A DNA stretch of 37,776 nt from an uncultured Flavobacteriales bacterium (GCA_905478555.1 CAJQIZ010000022.1:1-37776); one strand, 5' to 3'. Counted from the stretch's first letter, positions 16,668 through 25,691 are shown. Notes: generated from the letters alone by a model not told the origin. A program made the numbers and translations.

Positions 16668-17921
16668 TTACGATTTTACTCTTTTTAACCTTCTTTTAAT
16701 ATTTGACTCTACAATATAATGGTCTACCAGCGGAGCAAACACATTCATTAATAAAATAGCTAACATCATTCCCTCAGGGTAAGCTGGATTAAACACTCGA
16801 ATTAATACTGCAAAAATTCCAATTAGAGAACCAACAATAATCTTACCTTTATTAGTTTGAGAAGCTGTTACTGGATCAGTCGCCATAAATACAGCTCCAA
16901 AAGCAAATCCTCCTAAAATTAAATGTTCATATGCTGGTAAAGTCATGAAATCTGTAGCACCCCATAAATTAAATAATAACCCCATAAAATAACCACCAAA
17001 AAATACAGCAACTATTGTCCGCCAACTTCCAACTCCTGTAACTACTAGTATAATCAATCCAATAAGAATAGCAAATGTTGAAGTTTCTGAACAGGAACCA
17101 GAAATAAATCCAAAAAATGATTCTGATAATTCTGGAATTCTACTCTCAATTACTTCAATTTTTTCATTGATTGCTGTGATTGTTTTTTCAGATTTTTCTT
17201 GTATTACAGCACTTGCTAATTTACCTTTCTCTACAGACAAAGAATAATAGTCCGCTAATGGTGTCGCTCCAGAATAACCATCAGGAAATACATCAGTTAC
17301 TGTCCCATTTACAGGTTGATCTGCTATCCATATCTTATCTCCACTTAAATGTGCTGGGTAAGCAAAAAACGCAAAAGCTCTAGCTGTTAAAGCAGGGTTT
17401 AGAATATTCATTCCTGTTCCACCAAAAACCTCTTTTCCAATTACTACAGCAAAGATAACAGAGATTGCTAACATCCATAATGGTGTAGAAATAGGCATAA
17501 TCATAGGAATTAATAATCCTGTTACTAAATAACCTTCATTTACTTGATGACCTCTGAAAATTGCAAAAGCAAATTCTACAGAAAGACCAACTATATATGA
17601 AACTAATATTGAAGGAAGCATCTTAATAGCTCCATATAAAAAAGTCTCCATAAATGAAACTGATTCTTCATTAGCAATAAAATGATTGTTACCAATATTC
17701 CACATACCAAATAATAAAGCTGGTAACAACGCTATAATAACCATCATCATAGTTCGTTTCAAATCAATCGCATCTCTAATATGTGAACCAGAATTAGTTG
17801 TATGGTCTGGTACAAATAAAAAGGTTTCAAATGCATCGAAAGCAGGAAACATTTTTTCTAACTTACCTCCTTCTATAAAGTGAGGTTTTGCCGTATTTAA
17901 TATATTTCTAAATAATTTCAT
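16668..17921 (-). CDS. nqrB: Na+-translocating NADH:quinone reductase subunit B
   Basis: 417 residues with about ten membrane helices. This is the main sodium-channel subunit; it carries FMN covalently and also binds riboflavin in characterised enzymes. The FMN-attachment Thr is in YSGATPLADYYS near residue 220. GTGMNILNPALTARAFAFFA and GGFAFGAVFMATDPVTASQT are strong family signatures, as is NPAYPEGMMLAILLMNVFAP near the end. It starts on the same base where nqrA ends (TAATG-type junction), indicating tight coupling. Confidence 0.98.
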   Translation of the reverse strand: MKLFRNILNTAKPHFIEGGKLEKMFPAFDAFETFLFVPDHTTNSGSHIRDAIDLKRTMMMVIIALLPALLFGMWNIGNNHFIANEESVSFMETFLYGAIKMLPSILVSYIVGLSVEFAFAIFRGHQVNEGYLVTGLLIPMIMPISTPLWMLAISVIFAVVIGKEVFGGTGMNILNPALTARAFAFFAYPAHLSGDKIWIADQPVNGTVTDVFPDGYSGATPLADYYSLSVEKGKLASAVIQEKSEKTITAINEKIEVIESRIPELSESFFGFISGSCSETSTFAILIGLIILVVTGVGSWRTIVAVFFGGYFMGLLFNLWGATDFMTLPAYEHLILGGFAFGAVFMATDPVTASQTNKGKIIVGSLIGIFAVLIRVFNPAYPEGMMLAILLMNVFAPLVDHYIVESNIKRRLKRVKS

Positions 17922-19273
17922 TAGCTATTTTCTTTTCTTACTAAGTCTAATCCGTGCCTTATTAATTTCTGAACATCAATTTTTGAGGTACAAACAAATT
18001 CACATAAAGCAAAATCCTCTGCAGAAACCTCATATATACCTAAATTTTCCATTAGTTCGATATCTTCAATCATTATTGCTTTAATAAGATGAGTTGGATA
18101 AATATCCATTGGCAATACTTTTTCGTACTCACCTGTCATTACATAAGCTCTTTCCTCTCCATGTAAATTAGCATTTAGATTGTACTTTTTAGTTGGCATT
18201 AACCAAGATAGAAATGTTCTACTAACAGAAAATTTATTTAAACCAGGAGATATCCAACCTAAAAACTCTGACTCATCACCTTCTGGTATAGCAGTTATCT
18301 GATAATCATAAAAACCTAAACTTCCATTTATATCAATTTTTTTACCTGTAAGTACATCTCCACTAATTATTCTAGTATTACCTTCTTTTATATTATTGTT
18401 TAAAAACTCATTTATTACAGTTCCAGAAATTGTTCTGTAATATTTAGGTTTCTTTATTTGAGATCCTGCCAATGCAATTATTCTAGAAGCATCATATTTA
18501 CCATCTGTAAATAATGTAGCAATAGTAAGTACATCTTGAGGGGATAAATACCAAATTACATTATCTTTATTTACAGGATCAATATGGTGAACTTGTACCC
18601 CAACATTTCCTGCAGGATGTTTTCCTGAAATTGTATTAAGTTGAACCCCAGTTGCAGAGGTAAATACTTTTGCAGGATTAGAATATCCATCCATATTTAA
18701 ATGTGTAGTACCATTAGTAAGTTTTGTAATTACATCTAACCCTTTTTGAAAATGTTCTGCTTTACCATATAAGGCAAAGTCATTATCAATACTAATAGGA
18801 GCACTATTAAAAGCCGAAATAAATATGGATTTTGGCATATCAGTGGGATTTGCAATTACATCATAAGGTTTTTGTCTGATAAAAGGCCATACTCCACTTT
18901 GGCATAATTTATCAATTATTTGCTCTCTATTTAATTCTAAAACAGAATCAGAAGATAAATCTTCATATACAATCTCAGTATCGGCAGTTACAACAACCTT
19001 TAAAATTCTTCTTTTTGCTCCTCTTACAATATCAGTTACTTCACCACTTACAGGAGAACAAAACTTTACTTTTTCATTGTATTTATCAAAGAACAAAACT
19101 GTTCCTGCTTTCACTATATCTCCTAACTTTATAGCAAGTTTTGGAGTTAAGCCATGAAAATCACTTGGTTTTAATTCGTAAGTTGTTGCAGCATTTACTG
19201 TGGAGAAAACTTGTTCAGCCTCTCCAACTAATTGTATGTTCAGACCCTTTTTTAAACGAATATCTTTAGACAT
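17921..19273 (-). CDS. nqrA: Na+-translocating NADH:quinone reductase subunit A
   Basis: 450 residues from the ATG at 19273 (MSKDIRLKKGLNIQLVGEAE). A TTG at 19321 would add 16 residues but lies upstream of the best promoter box, so it is rejected. This is the soluble subunit implicated in ubiquinone binding. Recognisable segments are YELKPSDFHGLTPKLAIKLG, FDKYNEKVKFCSPVSGEVTD, GKHPAGNVGVQVHHIDPVNK and the C-terminal region ALCEFVCTSKIDVQKLIRHG. It is the first gene of the six-gene operon. It is transcribed from a region shared with the T9SS plug gene. Confidence 0.97.
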   Translation of the reverse strand: MSKDIRLKKGLNIQLVGEAEQVFSTVNAATTYELKPSDFHGLTPKLAIKLGDIVKAGTVLFFDKYNEKVKFCSPVSGEVTDIVRGAKRRILKVVVTADTEIVYEDLSSDSVLELNREQIIDKLCQSGVWPFIRQKPYDVIANPTDMPKSIFISAFNSAPISIDNDFALYGKAEHFQKGLDVITKLTNGTTHLNMDGYSNPAKVFTSATGVQLNTISGKHPAGNVGVQVHHIDPVNKDNVIWYLSPQDVLTIATLFTDGKYDASRIIALAGSQIKKPKYYRTISGTVINEFLNNNIKEGNTRIISGDVLTGKKIDINGSLGFYDYQITAIPEGDESEFLGWISPGLNKFSVSRTFLSWLMPTKKYNLNANLHGEERAYVMTGEYEKVLPMDIYPTHLIKAIMIEDIELMENLGIYEVSAEDFALCEFVCTSKIDVQKLIRHGLDLVRKENS

Positions 19274-19299
19274 CTTAATTTTATTAGATTTTTCGATTG

Positions 19300-19328
19300 C
19301 AAAAGTATAAATTTGCACCAAACTACAA
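19300..19328 (-). promoter_or_regulatory. Promoter of the nqr operon
   Basis: On the minus strand TTG (19328-19326), 18 bases, then TACTTTTG (19307-19300). This is a good -33/-7 Bacteroidota promoter, 26 bases before the nqrA ATG. Its -7 box directly abuts the plus-strand box at 19308-19315. Confidence 0.7.
19308..19315 (+). promoter_or_regulatory. -7 box for the T9SS plug gene
   Basis: TAAATTTG matches TAnnTTTG and lies 36 bases before the ATG at 19352. No TTG stands at the right -33 distance. The box touches the divergent nqr box. Confidence 0.45.
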
Positions 19329-19351
19329 TTAAATTAACTCATAAATTTTAA

Positions 19352-20632
19352 ATGAAATTCTTCAACTATATATTTTTAGTTTTTTTTACCCTAAATACTT
19401 TTTTTTCACAACTATTTTCTCAACAAACAGATAGTATATTAAAAAACAATATATATAATAGTAACATACATACGGTACTAATTCATCCTGAAAAAAACCC
19501 TCTAGCTTATCCTATTATACATTTAGGTACAGAAGAAAAATTACAGATTAGTTTTGATGATTTTAATGAGGAACTGAAAGATTATTATTACACCATTATT
19601 CATTGTAATAGCGACTGGACCCCTTCTGACTTAATGCAACAAGAATATATTAACGGATTTTTTGAAAATAGAATAGAAGATTATGAGTTTTCATTTAATA
19701 CCCAGCAGCAGTACACCCACTACAATTTGCTGTTTCCTCAGGAATATTTAAAAGTAAGCTTATCAGGGAACTATATTATAAAGGTATATAACTATCAAAA
19801 TAACAAAGTGGTACTTACAAAACGATTTATGGTTTTAGATGAAAAAATTAATATCTCTACTCATGTGAAAAGAGCTACACTTATTGATGAAAGAGAATAT
19901 AAACAAGAAATTGATTTTATTATAAATCATTCTAATATCTATTTTTCTAATCCGTATACAGATTTAAAAGTAATTATAAAACAGAACAACAGAGAGGACA
20001 ACTACATTGATGATTTAAAACCACTTTTTATAAAAAAAGACCAATTAATTTATAACTACGAAAGCGAAAACACTTTTGAAGCAGGAAACGAATACCGACA
20101 TTTCGATATAAAAAGTATTAGGTATCAGTCAGAACGAGTTAAAGAAATAACAGAAGATAGTAACAGCATAAATGTTAGTCTATTTACAGACATCAGTAGA
20201 TCCTTTGAGGGATTCATAAGCACACCAGATATAAATGGAAATTTTATAATAGAACAACAAGAAGCGTGGAATTCGGAAATAGAAGCAGAATATGTAAATG
20301 TAACTTTTTCATTACTAGAAAACAGAAAAATAACTTATGGAGATCTGTATCTGTTAGGAAGATTTACAGATTGGAATATAAAAGAAGAGTATCAACTTAC
20401 TTTTAATGAAAACAGACGGAAGTACGAATGCAGTAGTTTACTAAAACAAGGATATTACAACTATATTTATGCCCTAAAAGATAATAGTAGTAATAAAACA
20501 AACTTAAGTTTTGTAGAAGGGAGTCATTACCAAACTAAAAACGAATACTATATATATGTGTACTACAGGGAAATTGGGAAAAACTATGACCAATTAATAG
20601 GATATATTAAAACTTCTTCTGATTTGTTTTAA
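19352..20632 (+). CDS. Type IX secretion system plug-family protein (DUF5103)
   Basis: 426 residues. A signal peptide (about 1-24, FLVFFTLNTFFSQLFSQ) is followed by the N-terminal family domain with NIHTVLIHPEKNPLAYPIIH, DYYYTIIHCNSDWTPSDLMQ and EYINGFFENRIEDYEFSFNT. The family continues with NYIIKVYNYQN and KRFMVLDEKINI, and the C-terminal part has YGDLYLLGRFTDWNIKEEYQ and KQGYYNYIYALKD. DUF5103 proteins include the plug that closes the SprA translocon in Flavobacterium johnsoniae (known from the SprA structure work). A periplasmic or outer-membrane role in T9SS is therefore inferred. Other T9SS genes are not in the window. It is a single gene, divergent from nqrA. Confidence 0.86.
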   Translation: MKFFNYIFLVFFTLNTFFSQLFSQQTDSILKNNIYNSNIHTVLIHPEKNPLAYPIIHLGTEEKLQISFDDFNEELKDYYYTIIHCNSDWTPSDLMQQEYINGFFENRIEDYEFSFNTQQQYTHYNLLFPQEYLKVSLSGNYIIKVYNYQNNKVVLTKRFMVLDEKINISTHVKRATLIDEREYKQEIDFIINHSNIYFSNPYTDLKVIIKQNNREDNYIDDLKPLFIKKDQLIYNYESENTFEAGNEYRHFDIKSIRYQSERVKEITEDSNSINVSLFTDISRSFEGFISTPDINGNFIIEQQEAWNSEIEAEYVNVTFSLLENRKITYGDLYLLGRFTDWNIKEEYQLTFNENRRKYECSSLLKQGYYNYIYALKDNSSNKTNLSFVEGSHYQTKNEYYIYVYYREIGKNYDQLIGYIKTSSDLF

Positions 20633-20678
20633 AAAAAATACACACCAAAAGGTTTTTTATGTAGATATAAATATTATT

Positions 20679-21815
20679 CTAAGCAAATAATACCTTTAAC
20701 TTTTCTATAGCATAATCAATATCTTCTTTAGTGTTGTATTTACTAAAAGAAAACCGAACTCCTGGTCGTAAAGAATCCGGAACAATAGCAGTAAGTACAT
20801 GTGATCCCTTACTACTACCAGAACTACAAGCAGAACCACCACTACAAGCTACTCCCAAAATATCTAGGTTAAACATCAGCATTTCCGAATTATCTCTTTC
20901 AGGAAAACTACAACTAAGTATGGTGTACAAACTATCATCTAATTCGGTGCATTTACCATAAAACCTTACATCTTCTATCTCCGATATAAGTTTTTCCATC
21001 ATATACTTTTTTAAACCTTTTATGTAAGCAGTTTCTTGTTCCATATGTTCATAAGCCATTTCCATGGCTTTTGCCATGGCTGCAATTCCATAAATATTTT
21101 CAGTACCCGCTCTCATATTTCTTTCTTGCCCTCCACCTCTAAATAATGGTTTTATCTGTATATCTTCCGATATATAAACAAATCCTATTCCTTTTGGTCC
21201 GTGAAATTTATGTGCAGAAGCAGCCATAAAATCTACATTTAATTCCTGCATATTAAACGGGAAATGTGCCATAGTTTGTACCGTATCGGAATGGAAAATA
21301 GCTTGGTGTTCTTTACAAATATCTCCAATTGATTTTATATCTTGTATGGTTCCTATCTCATTATTAGCATGCATTATAGATACAAATGTTCTTTCGTTAT
21401 CTTCTAACAGATGTTTTAAGTGAGAAAGAGAAACAGTTCCGTTTTTATCTATATCAATGTAAGTAAGTTTTATTTTACCTTCAGCAGCTAAATCTTCTAA
21501 AGGATACAATACTGCATGATGCGATAACTTAGAAGTAATAGCATGTGTTATTTTATGATCATGTATAGCACATTTAATGGCCATATTATCTGCTTCGGTT
21601 CCTCCAGAGGTAAAAAATATACTTCCTGGAGAGGTGTTTAAAATATTAGCTATGGTTTTTCTAGCACTTTCTACAACAATTTTCGCTTCCCTACCATAGG
21701 AGTGTAAAGAAGAAGGGTTTGCAAAATGAGTTTTCATCATCTCGCTCATTAAATCTATAATTTCAGGAGCCATTGGTGTAGTGGCTGCATTGTCTAAAAA
21801 TACTCTTTTACTCAT
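20679..21815 (-). CDS. Cysteine desulfurase (NifS/IscS family)
   Basis: 378 residues, aminotransferase class V fold. The start VFLDNAATTPMAPEIIDLM, SGGTEADNMAIK (PLP phosphate), the PLP-binding Lys near residue 201 in SAHKFHGPKGIGF and the catalytic Cys near residue 328 in SGGSACSSGSSKGSHVL are all present. The enzyme takes sulfur from cysteine for Fe-S clusters and other thio-cofactors. The short loop around the active Cys is closer to the IscS/NifS type than to SufS. Whether it is IscS or NifS is not decided, since no scaffold gene is adjacent. Its ATG overlaps the stop of the upstream phosphohexomutase gene by one base (TAATG). Confidence 0.93.
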   Translation of the reverse strand: MSKRVFLDNAATTPMAPEIIDLMSEMMKTHFANPSSLHSYGREAKIVVESARKTIANILNTSPGSIFFTSGGTEADNMAIKCAIHDHKITHAITSKLSHHAVLYPLEDLAAEGKIKLTYIDIDKNGTVSLSHLKHLLEDNERTFVSIMHANNEIGTIQDIKSIGDICKEHQAIFHSDTVQTMAHFPFNMQELNVDFMAASAHKFHGPKGIGFVYISEDIQIKPLFRGGGQERNMRAGTENIYGIAAMAKAMEMAYEHMEQETAYIKGLKKYMMEKLISEIEDVRFYGKCTELDDSLYTILSCSFPERDNSEMLMFNLDILGVACSGGSACSSGSSKGSHVLTAIVPDSLRPGVRFSFSKYNTKEDIDYAIEKLKVLFA

Positions 21816-23194
21816 TAAATTAGTCCTTTTATTTCGTTTATCATTTTCTGTGCAAAAGCAGTTGCTTTTTCCTCTCCTTCACTTTCAGCATATATTCTTA
21901 TTATTGGTTCTGTATTCGATTTTCTTAAATGAACCCAACCCTCTTCAAAATCAATTTTCAACCCATCGATATTAGTGATTTGTTCGTTTTGGTATTTCTG
22001 TTCTAAATTAGAAAGTATCTTATCTACATCAATTTCAGGGGTTAATTGTATCTTGTTTTTAGAGATAAAATAATTAGGGTACGAATCTCTAAGTTGTTTT
22101 GCCGATATTTTTCGCTCAGCAAGTTGAGTTAAAAACAAAGCCACTCCTATCAGTGCATCCCTTCCATAATGTAATTCCGGATAGATAACTCCACCATTTC
22201 CTTCTCCACCAATAATAGCATTAGTTTCTTTCATTTTTTCTACCACATTCACCTCTCCTACTGCAGAGGCTACATAACTTCCATTGTGTTTATTGGTTAC
22301 ATCTCTCAACGCTCTTGTAGAAGAAAGATTAGAAACTGTATTTCCGGCAGTTTTACTTAATACAAAATCAGCTATTGCAACTAAAGTGTATTCCTCACCA
22401 AACATACTACCATCTTCACAAACCATTGCCAATCTATCTACATCTGGATCTACTACAATGCCAAAATCTGCTTTTTCTTCTACTACTAATTTCGATATTT
22501 CTGTTAAATTTTCCGGTAATGGCTCTGGGTTGTGAGGGAATTGCCCATTTGGTTCGCAATATAATTTTACATACTCTACTCCCATTTTTTCTAACAACCT
22601 TGGTATCATAAATCCACCAGTAGAATTTACTGCATCTACAACTACTTTCAATCCTGCAGATTTTACTAAATCTACATCTACTAGTTTTAATTTTAACACC
22701 TCCTCAATATGTTTCTCGTTAAAACTATCATCAAAAACATAGGATCCTAAATTATCTACTTCCTCAAAAGAGAAATTGTCATTTTCGGCTAGTTCTAATA
22801 TTTCTTCTCCATCTTTTGCAGATAAAAATTCTCCTTTATTATTTAATAATTTTAAAGCATTCCATTGTTTTGGGTTATGACTTGCCGTTAAAATAATACC
22901 TCCTGCACTCTTATGTAATTGTACAGCAACTTCAACTGTTGGGGTGGTAGAAAGTCCGACATCTAACACATCAAAACCACATCCCATTAATGTTCCGGAA
23001 ACAATATTACTCACCATTTCTCCAGAAATCCTAGCATCTCTCCCAATAATAATTGTATTAGAACTACTCCCTTGTTTTTTTATAAAATTAGCGTAAGAAG
23101 CGGTAAATCTAACAATATCTAAAGGAGAAAGTGAATCCCCTACCTCTCCTCCAATTGTACCCCTTATTCCTGAAATGGACTTAATTAATGTCAT
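21815..23194 (-). CDS. Phosphoglucosamine mutase / phosphomannomutase family protein
   Basis: 459 residues, full-length alpha-D-phosphohexomutase with four domains. The catalytic phosphoserine is near residue 103 in LTASHNPKQWNALKLL. The Mg-binding loop VDPDVDRLAM is near 248, the sugar-binding GGEGNGGVIYPELHYGRDAL near 330, and the phosphate-binding loop RKSNTEPIIRIYAE near the C-terminus. The start SISGIRGTIGG is close to GlmM-type proteins. In Bacteroidota this type is usually annotated glmM (glucosamine-6-P to glucosamine-1-P for peptidoglycan and LPS), but phosphomannomutase activity is not excluded. It is first in a two-gene operon with the desulfurase. Confidence 0.9.
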   Translation of the reverse strand: MTLIKSISGIRGTIGGEVGDSLSPLDIVRFTASYANFIKKQGSSSNTIIIGRDARISGEMVSNIVSGTLMGCGFDVLDVGLSTTPTVEVAVQLHKSAGGIILTASHNPKQWNALKLLNNKGEFLSAKDGEEILELAENDNFSFEEVDNLGSYVFDDSFNEKHIEEVLKLKLVDVDLVKSAGLKVVVDAVNSTGGFMIPRLLEKMGVEYVKLYCEPNGQFPHNPEPLPENLTEISKLVVEEKADFGIVVDPDVDRLAMVCEDGSMFGEEYTLVAIADFVLSKTAGNTVSNLSSTRALRDVTNKHNGSYVASAVGEVNVVEKMKETNAIIGGEGNGGVIYPELHYGRDALIGVALFLTQLAERKISAKQLRDSYPNYFISKNKIQLTPEIDVDKILSNLEQKYQNEQITNIDGLKIDFEEGWVHLRKSNTEPIIRIYAESEGEEKATAFAQKMINEIKGLI

Positions 23195-23218
23195 AAAATT
23201 GTTTTTTTTTTAATTAAA

Positions 23219-23226
23219 CAAAACTA
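23219..23226 (-). promoter_or_regulatory. -7 box for the phosphohexomutase gene
   Basis: TAGTTTTG on the minus strand, 24 bases before the ATG at 23194, is a full TAnnTTTG match. No well-placed TTG is seen upstream. Confidence 0.4.
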
Positions 23227-23246
23227 CTAAATAATCTAAATTCTGC

Positions 23247-23254
23247 TATCTTTG
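23247..23254 (+). promoter_or_regulatory. -7 box for the comA-popT-aroE operon
   Basis: TATCTTTG, the most common form of the Bacteroidota -7 box, is followed by CAATAC and lies 22 bases before the ATG at 23277. The -33 region is AT-rich without TTG. Confidence 0.6.
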
Positions 23255-23276
23255 CAATACTTAAAATTTAAATAAT

Positions 23277-24044
23277 ATGAACTTCTTCTTAACTGACATA
23301 CCAAACAGAGACAAAAAACCTAGAGAACATGGACTTACCATGATGATGGATAAAGGTCTGAGTGTTAATGATACTAAGAATTTTATTGACATGTGTAGCC
23401 CTCATACCGATATTGTGAAGTTAGGATTTGGTACTTCAGCTGTTTCACCACATATAGAAAAAAAAATAAAACTTTATCAGGATGCAGGGATAAAAGTCTA
23501 TTTAGGAGGAACCTTATTTGAAGCTTTCATTATTAGAAATATGTATGAAGAGTACAAGTCTTTATTAAGAAAATGGAATATTACTATGTGTGAAGTATCT
23601 GATGGATCTATAGAATTAGATCATGTTAAAAAATGCGAATATATTACAGATTTATCAAAAGAATTTTTAGTGGTTTCGGAAGTAGGATCAAAAGATGAAA
23701 AGAAACTTATTGCTCCTTACAAATGGATTGAACTAATGCAGAAAGAATTAGATGCAGGTAGTTGGAAGGTAATAGCTGAAGCTCGGGAAGGTGGTAATGT
23801 AGGTATTTTTAATAAAGGTGGAGATGTAAGATCAGATTTAATTGATGAAATATTGACAAAAATACCTACTGAAAAAATATTATGGGAAGCTCCAAAAAAA
23901 CCTCAACAAGTTTGGTTTATTAAACTTTTAGGACCTAATGTAAACTTAGGGAACATCAGTTGGGATGAAATAATCCCTTTAGAAACTTTAAGAATTGGAC
24001 TCAGAGGAGATACATTTTTTGATTATTTATCAGATAAAAAATAA
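23277..24044 (+). CDS. Phosphosulfolactate synthase (ComA) family protein
   Basis: 255 residues, a TIM-barrel of the ComA family (PF02679). Segments read PREHGLTMMMDKGLSVNDTK, DIVKLGFGTSAV, GGTLFEAF, CEVSDGSIEL, VVSEVGSKD, IAEAREGGNVGIF and KLLGPNVNLGNISWDEIIPL. Archaeal ComA adds sulfite to phosphoenolpyruvate to make (R)-2-phospho-3-sulfolactate, the first step of coenzyme M synthesis. Coenzyme M is not expected in Bacteroidota, so the product here is open: sulfolactate, another sulfonate or a different reaction. The stop overlaps the start of the DUF368 transporter gene by one base, so the two are coupled. Confidence 0.9.
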   Translation: MNFFLTDIPNRDKKPREHGLTMMMDKGLSVNDTKNFIDMCSPHTDIVKLGFGTSAVSPHIEKKIKLYQDAGIKVYLGGTLFEAFIIRNMYEEYKSLLRKWNITMCEVSDGSIELDHVKKCEYITDLSKEFLVVSEVGSKDEKKLIAPYKWIELMQKELDAGSWKVIAEAREGGNVGIFNKGGDVRSDLIDEILTKIPTEKILWEAPKKPQQVWFIKLLGPNVNLGNISWDEIIPLETLRIGLRGDTFFDYLSDKK

Positions 24045-24934
24045 TGAAAAAACATTTGTTCTTATTTTTAAAAGGAATTACAATGGGAGTAGCTAATGTT
24101 ATACCTGGGGTATCAGGAGGTACTATTGCTCTTATTACAGAGATTTATGAGGAACTCATAAACTCCTTAAAATCTTTTGACTTAAAAGCGTTAAAACTAC
24201 TTCTTAAAGGTCAATTTAAAGACTTTACAGTCCATACTAATCTATATTTTTTAATATCTGTATTTGGAGGTAGTGTGTTTAGCATGTTTAGTGTTGCTAA
24301 ACTTTTCGAATTTTTATTCGAATTTTATCCTAAAGAATTATGGTCTTTCTTTTTCGGACTCATACTAGCATCAGTATATTATGTAGGAATAAGAGTAGGA
24401 ATATGGAAAATACGATCTTATGTTTTTTTTATAATCGGAACTGCTATAGCTGTTTCCTTAGTTTTACTTTCCCCCTCTTCAGAAAGTACTAATTTAGTAT
24501 ATATATTTATGTGTGGTGTTATTGGTGTTACTGGAATGTTATTACCAGGACTTTCAGGTTCATTCATTCTAATACTAATGGGAAATTATAAGTTATTAAT
24601 GGTAGATTCGCTAAGTAAAAGTTTAAAATTTAATATAGATGCTATTAGCTATTTATTAGTTTTTATTTTAGGTTCTGTTGTAGGACTATTCGGATTTTCA
24701 CATATTATATCTTGGTTATTTAAACGATTTAAAGACTGTGTACTATCCTTACTTACAGGATTTATTTTAGGATCATTATTAATAATCTGGCCCTGGAAAG
24801 AGGTAGCGGAAAACAGACTAATTACATCTTGGTATTTACCTGAATTAAATAGTAGTACAATATTAGCTATTTCCTTAATGTTAATAGGTTTTTATATTGT
24901 AGTAAAATTAGAAACTTTTACCAAAGCTGACTAA
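24044..24934 (+). CDS. DUF368 membrane protein, polyprenyl-phosphate transporter (PopT type)
   Basis: 296 residues with about eight membrane helices. The two pseudo-symmetric family motifs are GVANVIPGVSGGTIALITEI (near residues 16-35) and GMLLPGLSGSFILILMGNYK (near 165-185). DUF368 proteins have been shown in other bacteria to return undecaprenyl phosphate across the inner membrane, supporting peptidoglycan and surface glycan synthesis. That role is inferred here from the family. It is coupled at both ends: the upstream comA-like stop and the downstream aroE start each share one base with it. Confidence 0.9.
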   Translation: MKKHLFLFLKGITMGVANVIPGVSGGTIALITEIYEELINSLKSFDLKALKLLLKGQFKDFTVHTNLYFLISVFGGSVFSMFSVAKLFEFLFEFYPKELWSFFFGLILASVYYVGIRVGIWKIRSYVFFIIGTAIAVSLVLLSPSSESTNLVYIFMCGVIGVTGMLLPGLSGSFILILMGNYKLLMVDSLSKSLKFNIDAISYLLVFILGSVVGLFGFSHIISWLFKRFKDCVLSLLTGFILGSLLIIWPWKEVAENRLITSWYLPELNSSTILAISLMLIGFYIVVKLETFTKAD

Positions 24935-25659
24935 TGAAACGATATGCCCTATTAGGTACATCTCTATCTCACTCCTTTTCTCAACAATATTTTTCAGAAA
25001 AATTTCTGAAAGAAAAAATTAAAAACACAGAATACTTTAATATAGAATTAGATAATTTAAATGGTTTAAAAAAGAAAATTACACAATTAAACCTTTCCGG
25101 ATTTAATGTTACTATTCCATATAAAGAAGAAATAATTAAGCAGTTAGATGTTCTATCAGAACAAGCAAACATAGTACAATCAGTAAATACAGTAAAAGTA
25201 ATAAGAGGTAAACTTCATGGATATAATACAGATGTATCCGGATTTGAAAAAAGTTTAATTCCTTTTCTTAAAAACAGGAATCAAGCAATTATATTAGGTA
25301 ATGGAGGTGCTTCCAAATCAATTCAATACGTCTTAAAAAAATTAAATATTAATTATATAATTGTAAGTAGAAATACAGATTTTGATTATCATAATATAAC
25401 CGAAAAAGTAATCAGAGAAAATAGTTTAATAATTAACTGCACACCTTTAGGAATGTACCCAGAAATTGAAAGTTTCCCTAAGTTACCATATAAATTACTA
25501 AATTCGAAACATTTACTTTTTGACTTAGTATACAACCCTAAAGAAACTAAATTCCTAACTTTAGGACTAGCAAATAATGCTACTATAAAAAACGGAGAAG
25601 AGATGTTGATTCTACAAGCAGAAGAAAGTTGGAGAATTTGGAATTCGGATACAATTTAA
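24934..25659 (+). CDS. aroE: Shikimate dehydrogenase AroE
   Basis: 241 residues, at the short end for the family, as is usual in Bacteroidota. Shikimate-binding Ser residues lie in LGTSLSHSFSQQYF, catalytic Lys in NVTIPYKEEIIKQL, Asp in GYNTDVSGFEKSL, the NADP-binding glycine loop in IILGNGGASKSIQYVL, and INCTPLGMYP and NGEEMLILQAEESW near the end. It reduces 3-dehydroshikimate in aromatic amino acid synthesis. It starts within the DUF368 stop (TAATG). Confidence 0.95.
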   Translation: MKRYALLGTSLSHSFSQQYFSEKFLKEKIKNTEYFNIELDNLNGLKKKITQLNLSGFNVTIPYKEEIIKQLDVLSEQANIVQSVNTVKVIRGKLHGYNTDVSGFEKSLIPFLKNRNQAIILGNGGASKSIQYVLKKLNINYIIVSRNTDFDYHNITEKVIRENSLIINCTPLGMYPEIESFPKLPYKLLNSKHLLFDLVYNPKETKFLTLGLANNATIKNGEEMLILQAEESWRIWNSDTI

Positions 25660-25679
25660 TTGTAAATTTGTAATTACAA
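25637..25679 (+). promoter_or_regulatory. Promoter with palindrome for the DUF349 gene
   Basis: TTTG (25637-25640), 22 bases, then TAAATTTG (25663-25670), 21 bases before the ATG at 25692. A perfect 12-bp palindrome TTGTAATTACAA (25668-25679) overlaps the end of the -7 box and could be an operator. The aroE stop is at 25657-25659, so this separates the DUF349-uvrB part from the upstream genes. Confidence 0.5.
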
Positions 25680-25691
25680 AAAACCTCAAAA

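Noticed and set aside
20633-20678. Terminator between the plug gene and the cysteine desulfurase gene
   Set aside because: The only candidate, ACC-AAAA-GGT followed by T residues, has a 3-bp stem, too weak to call.
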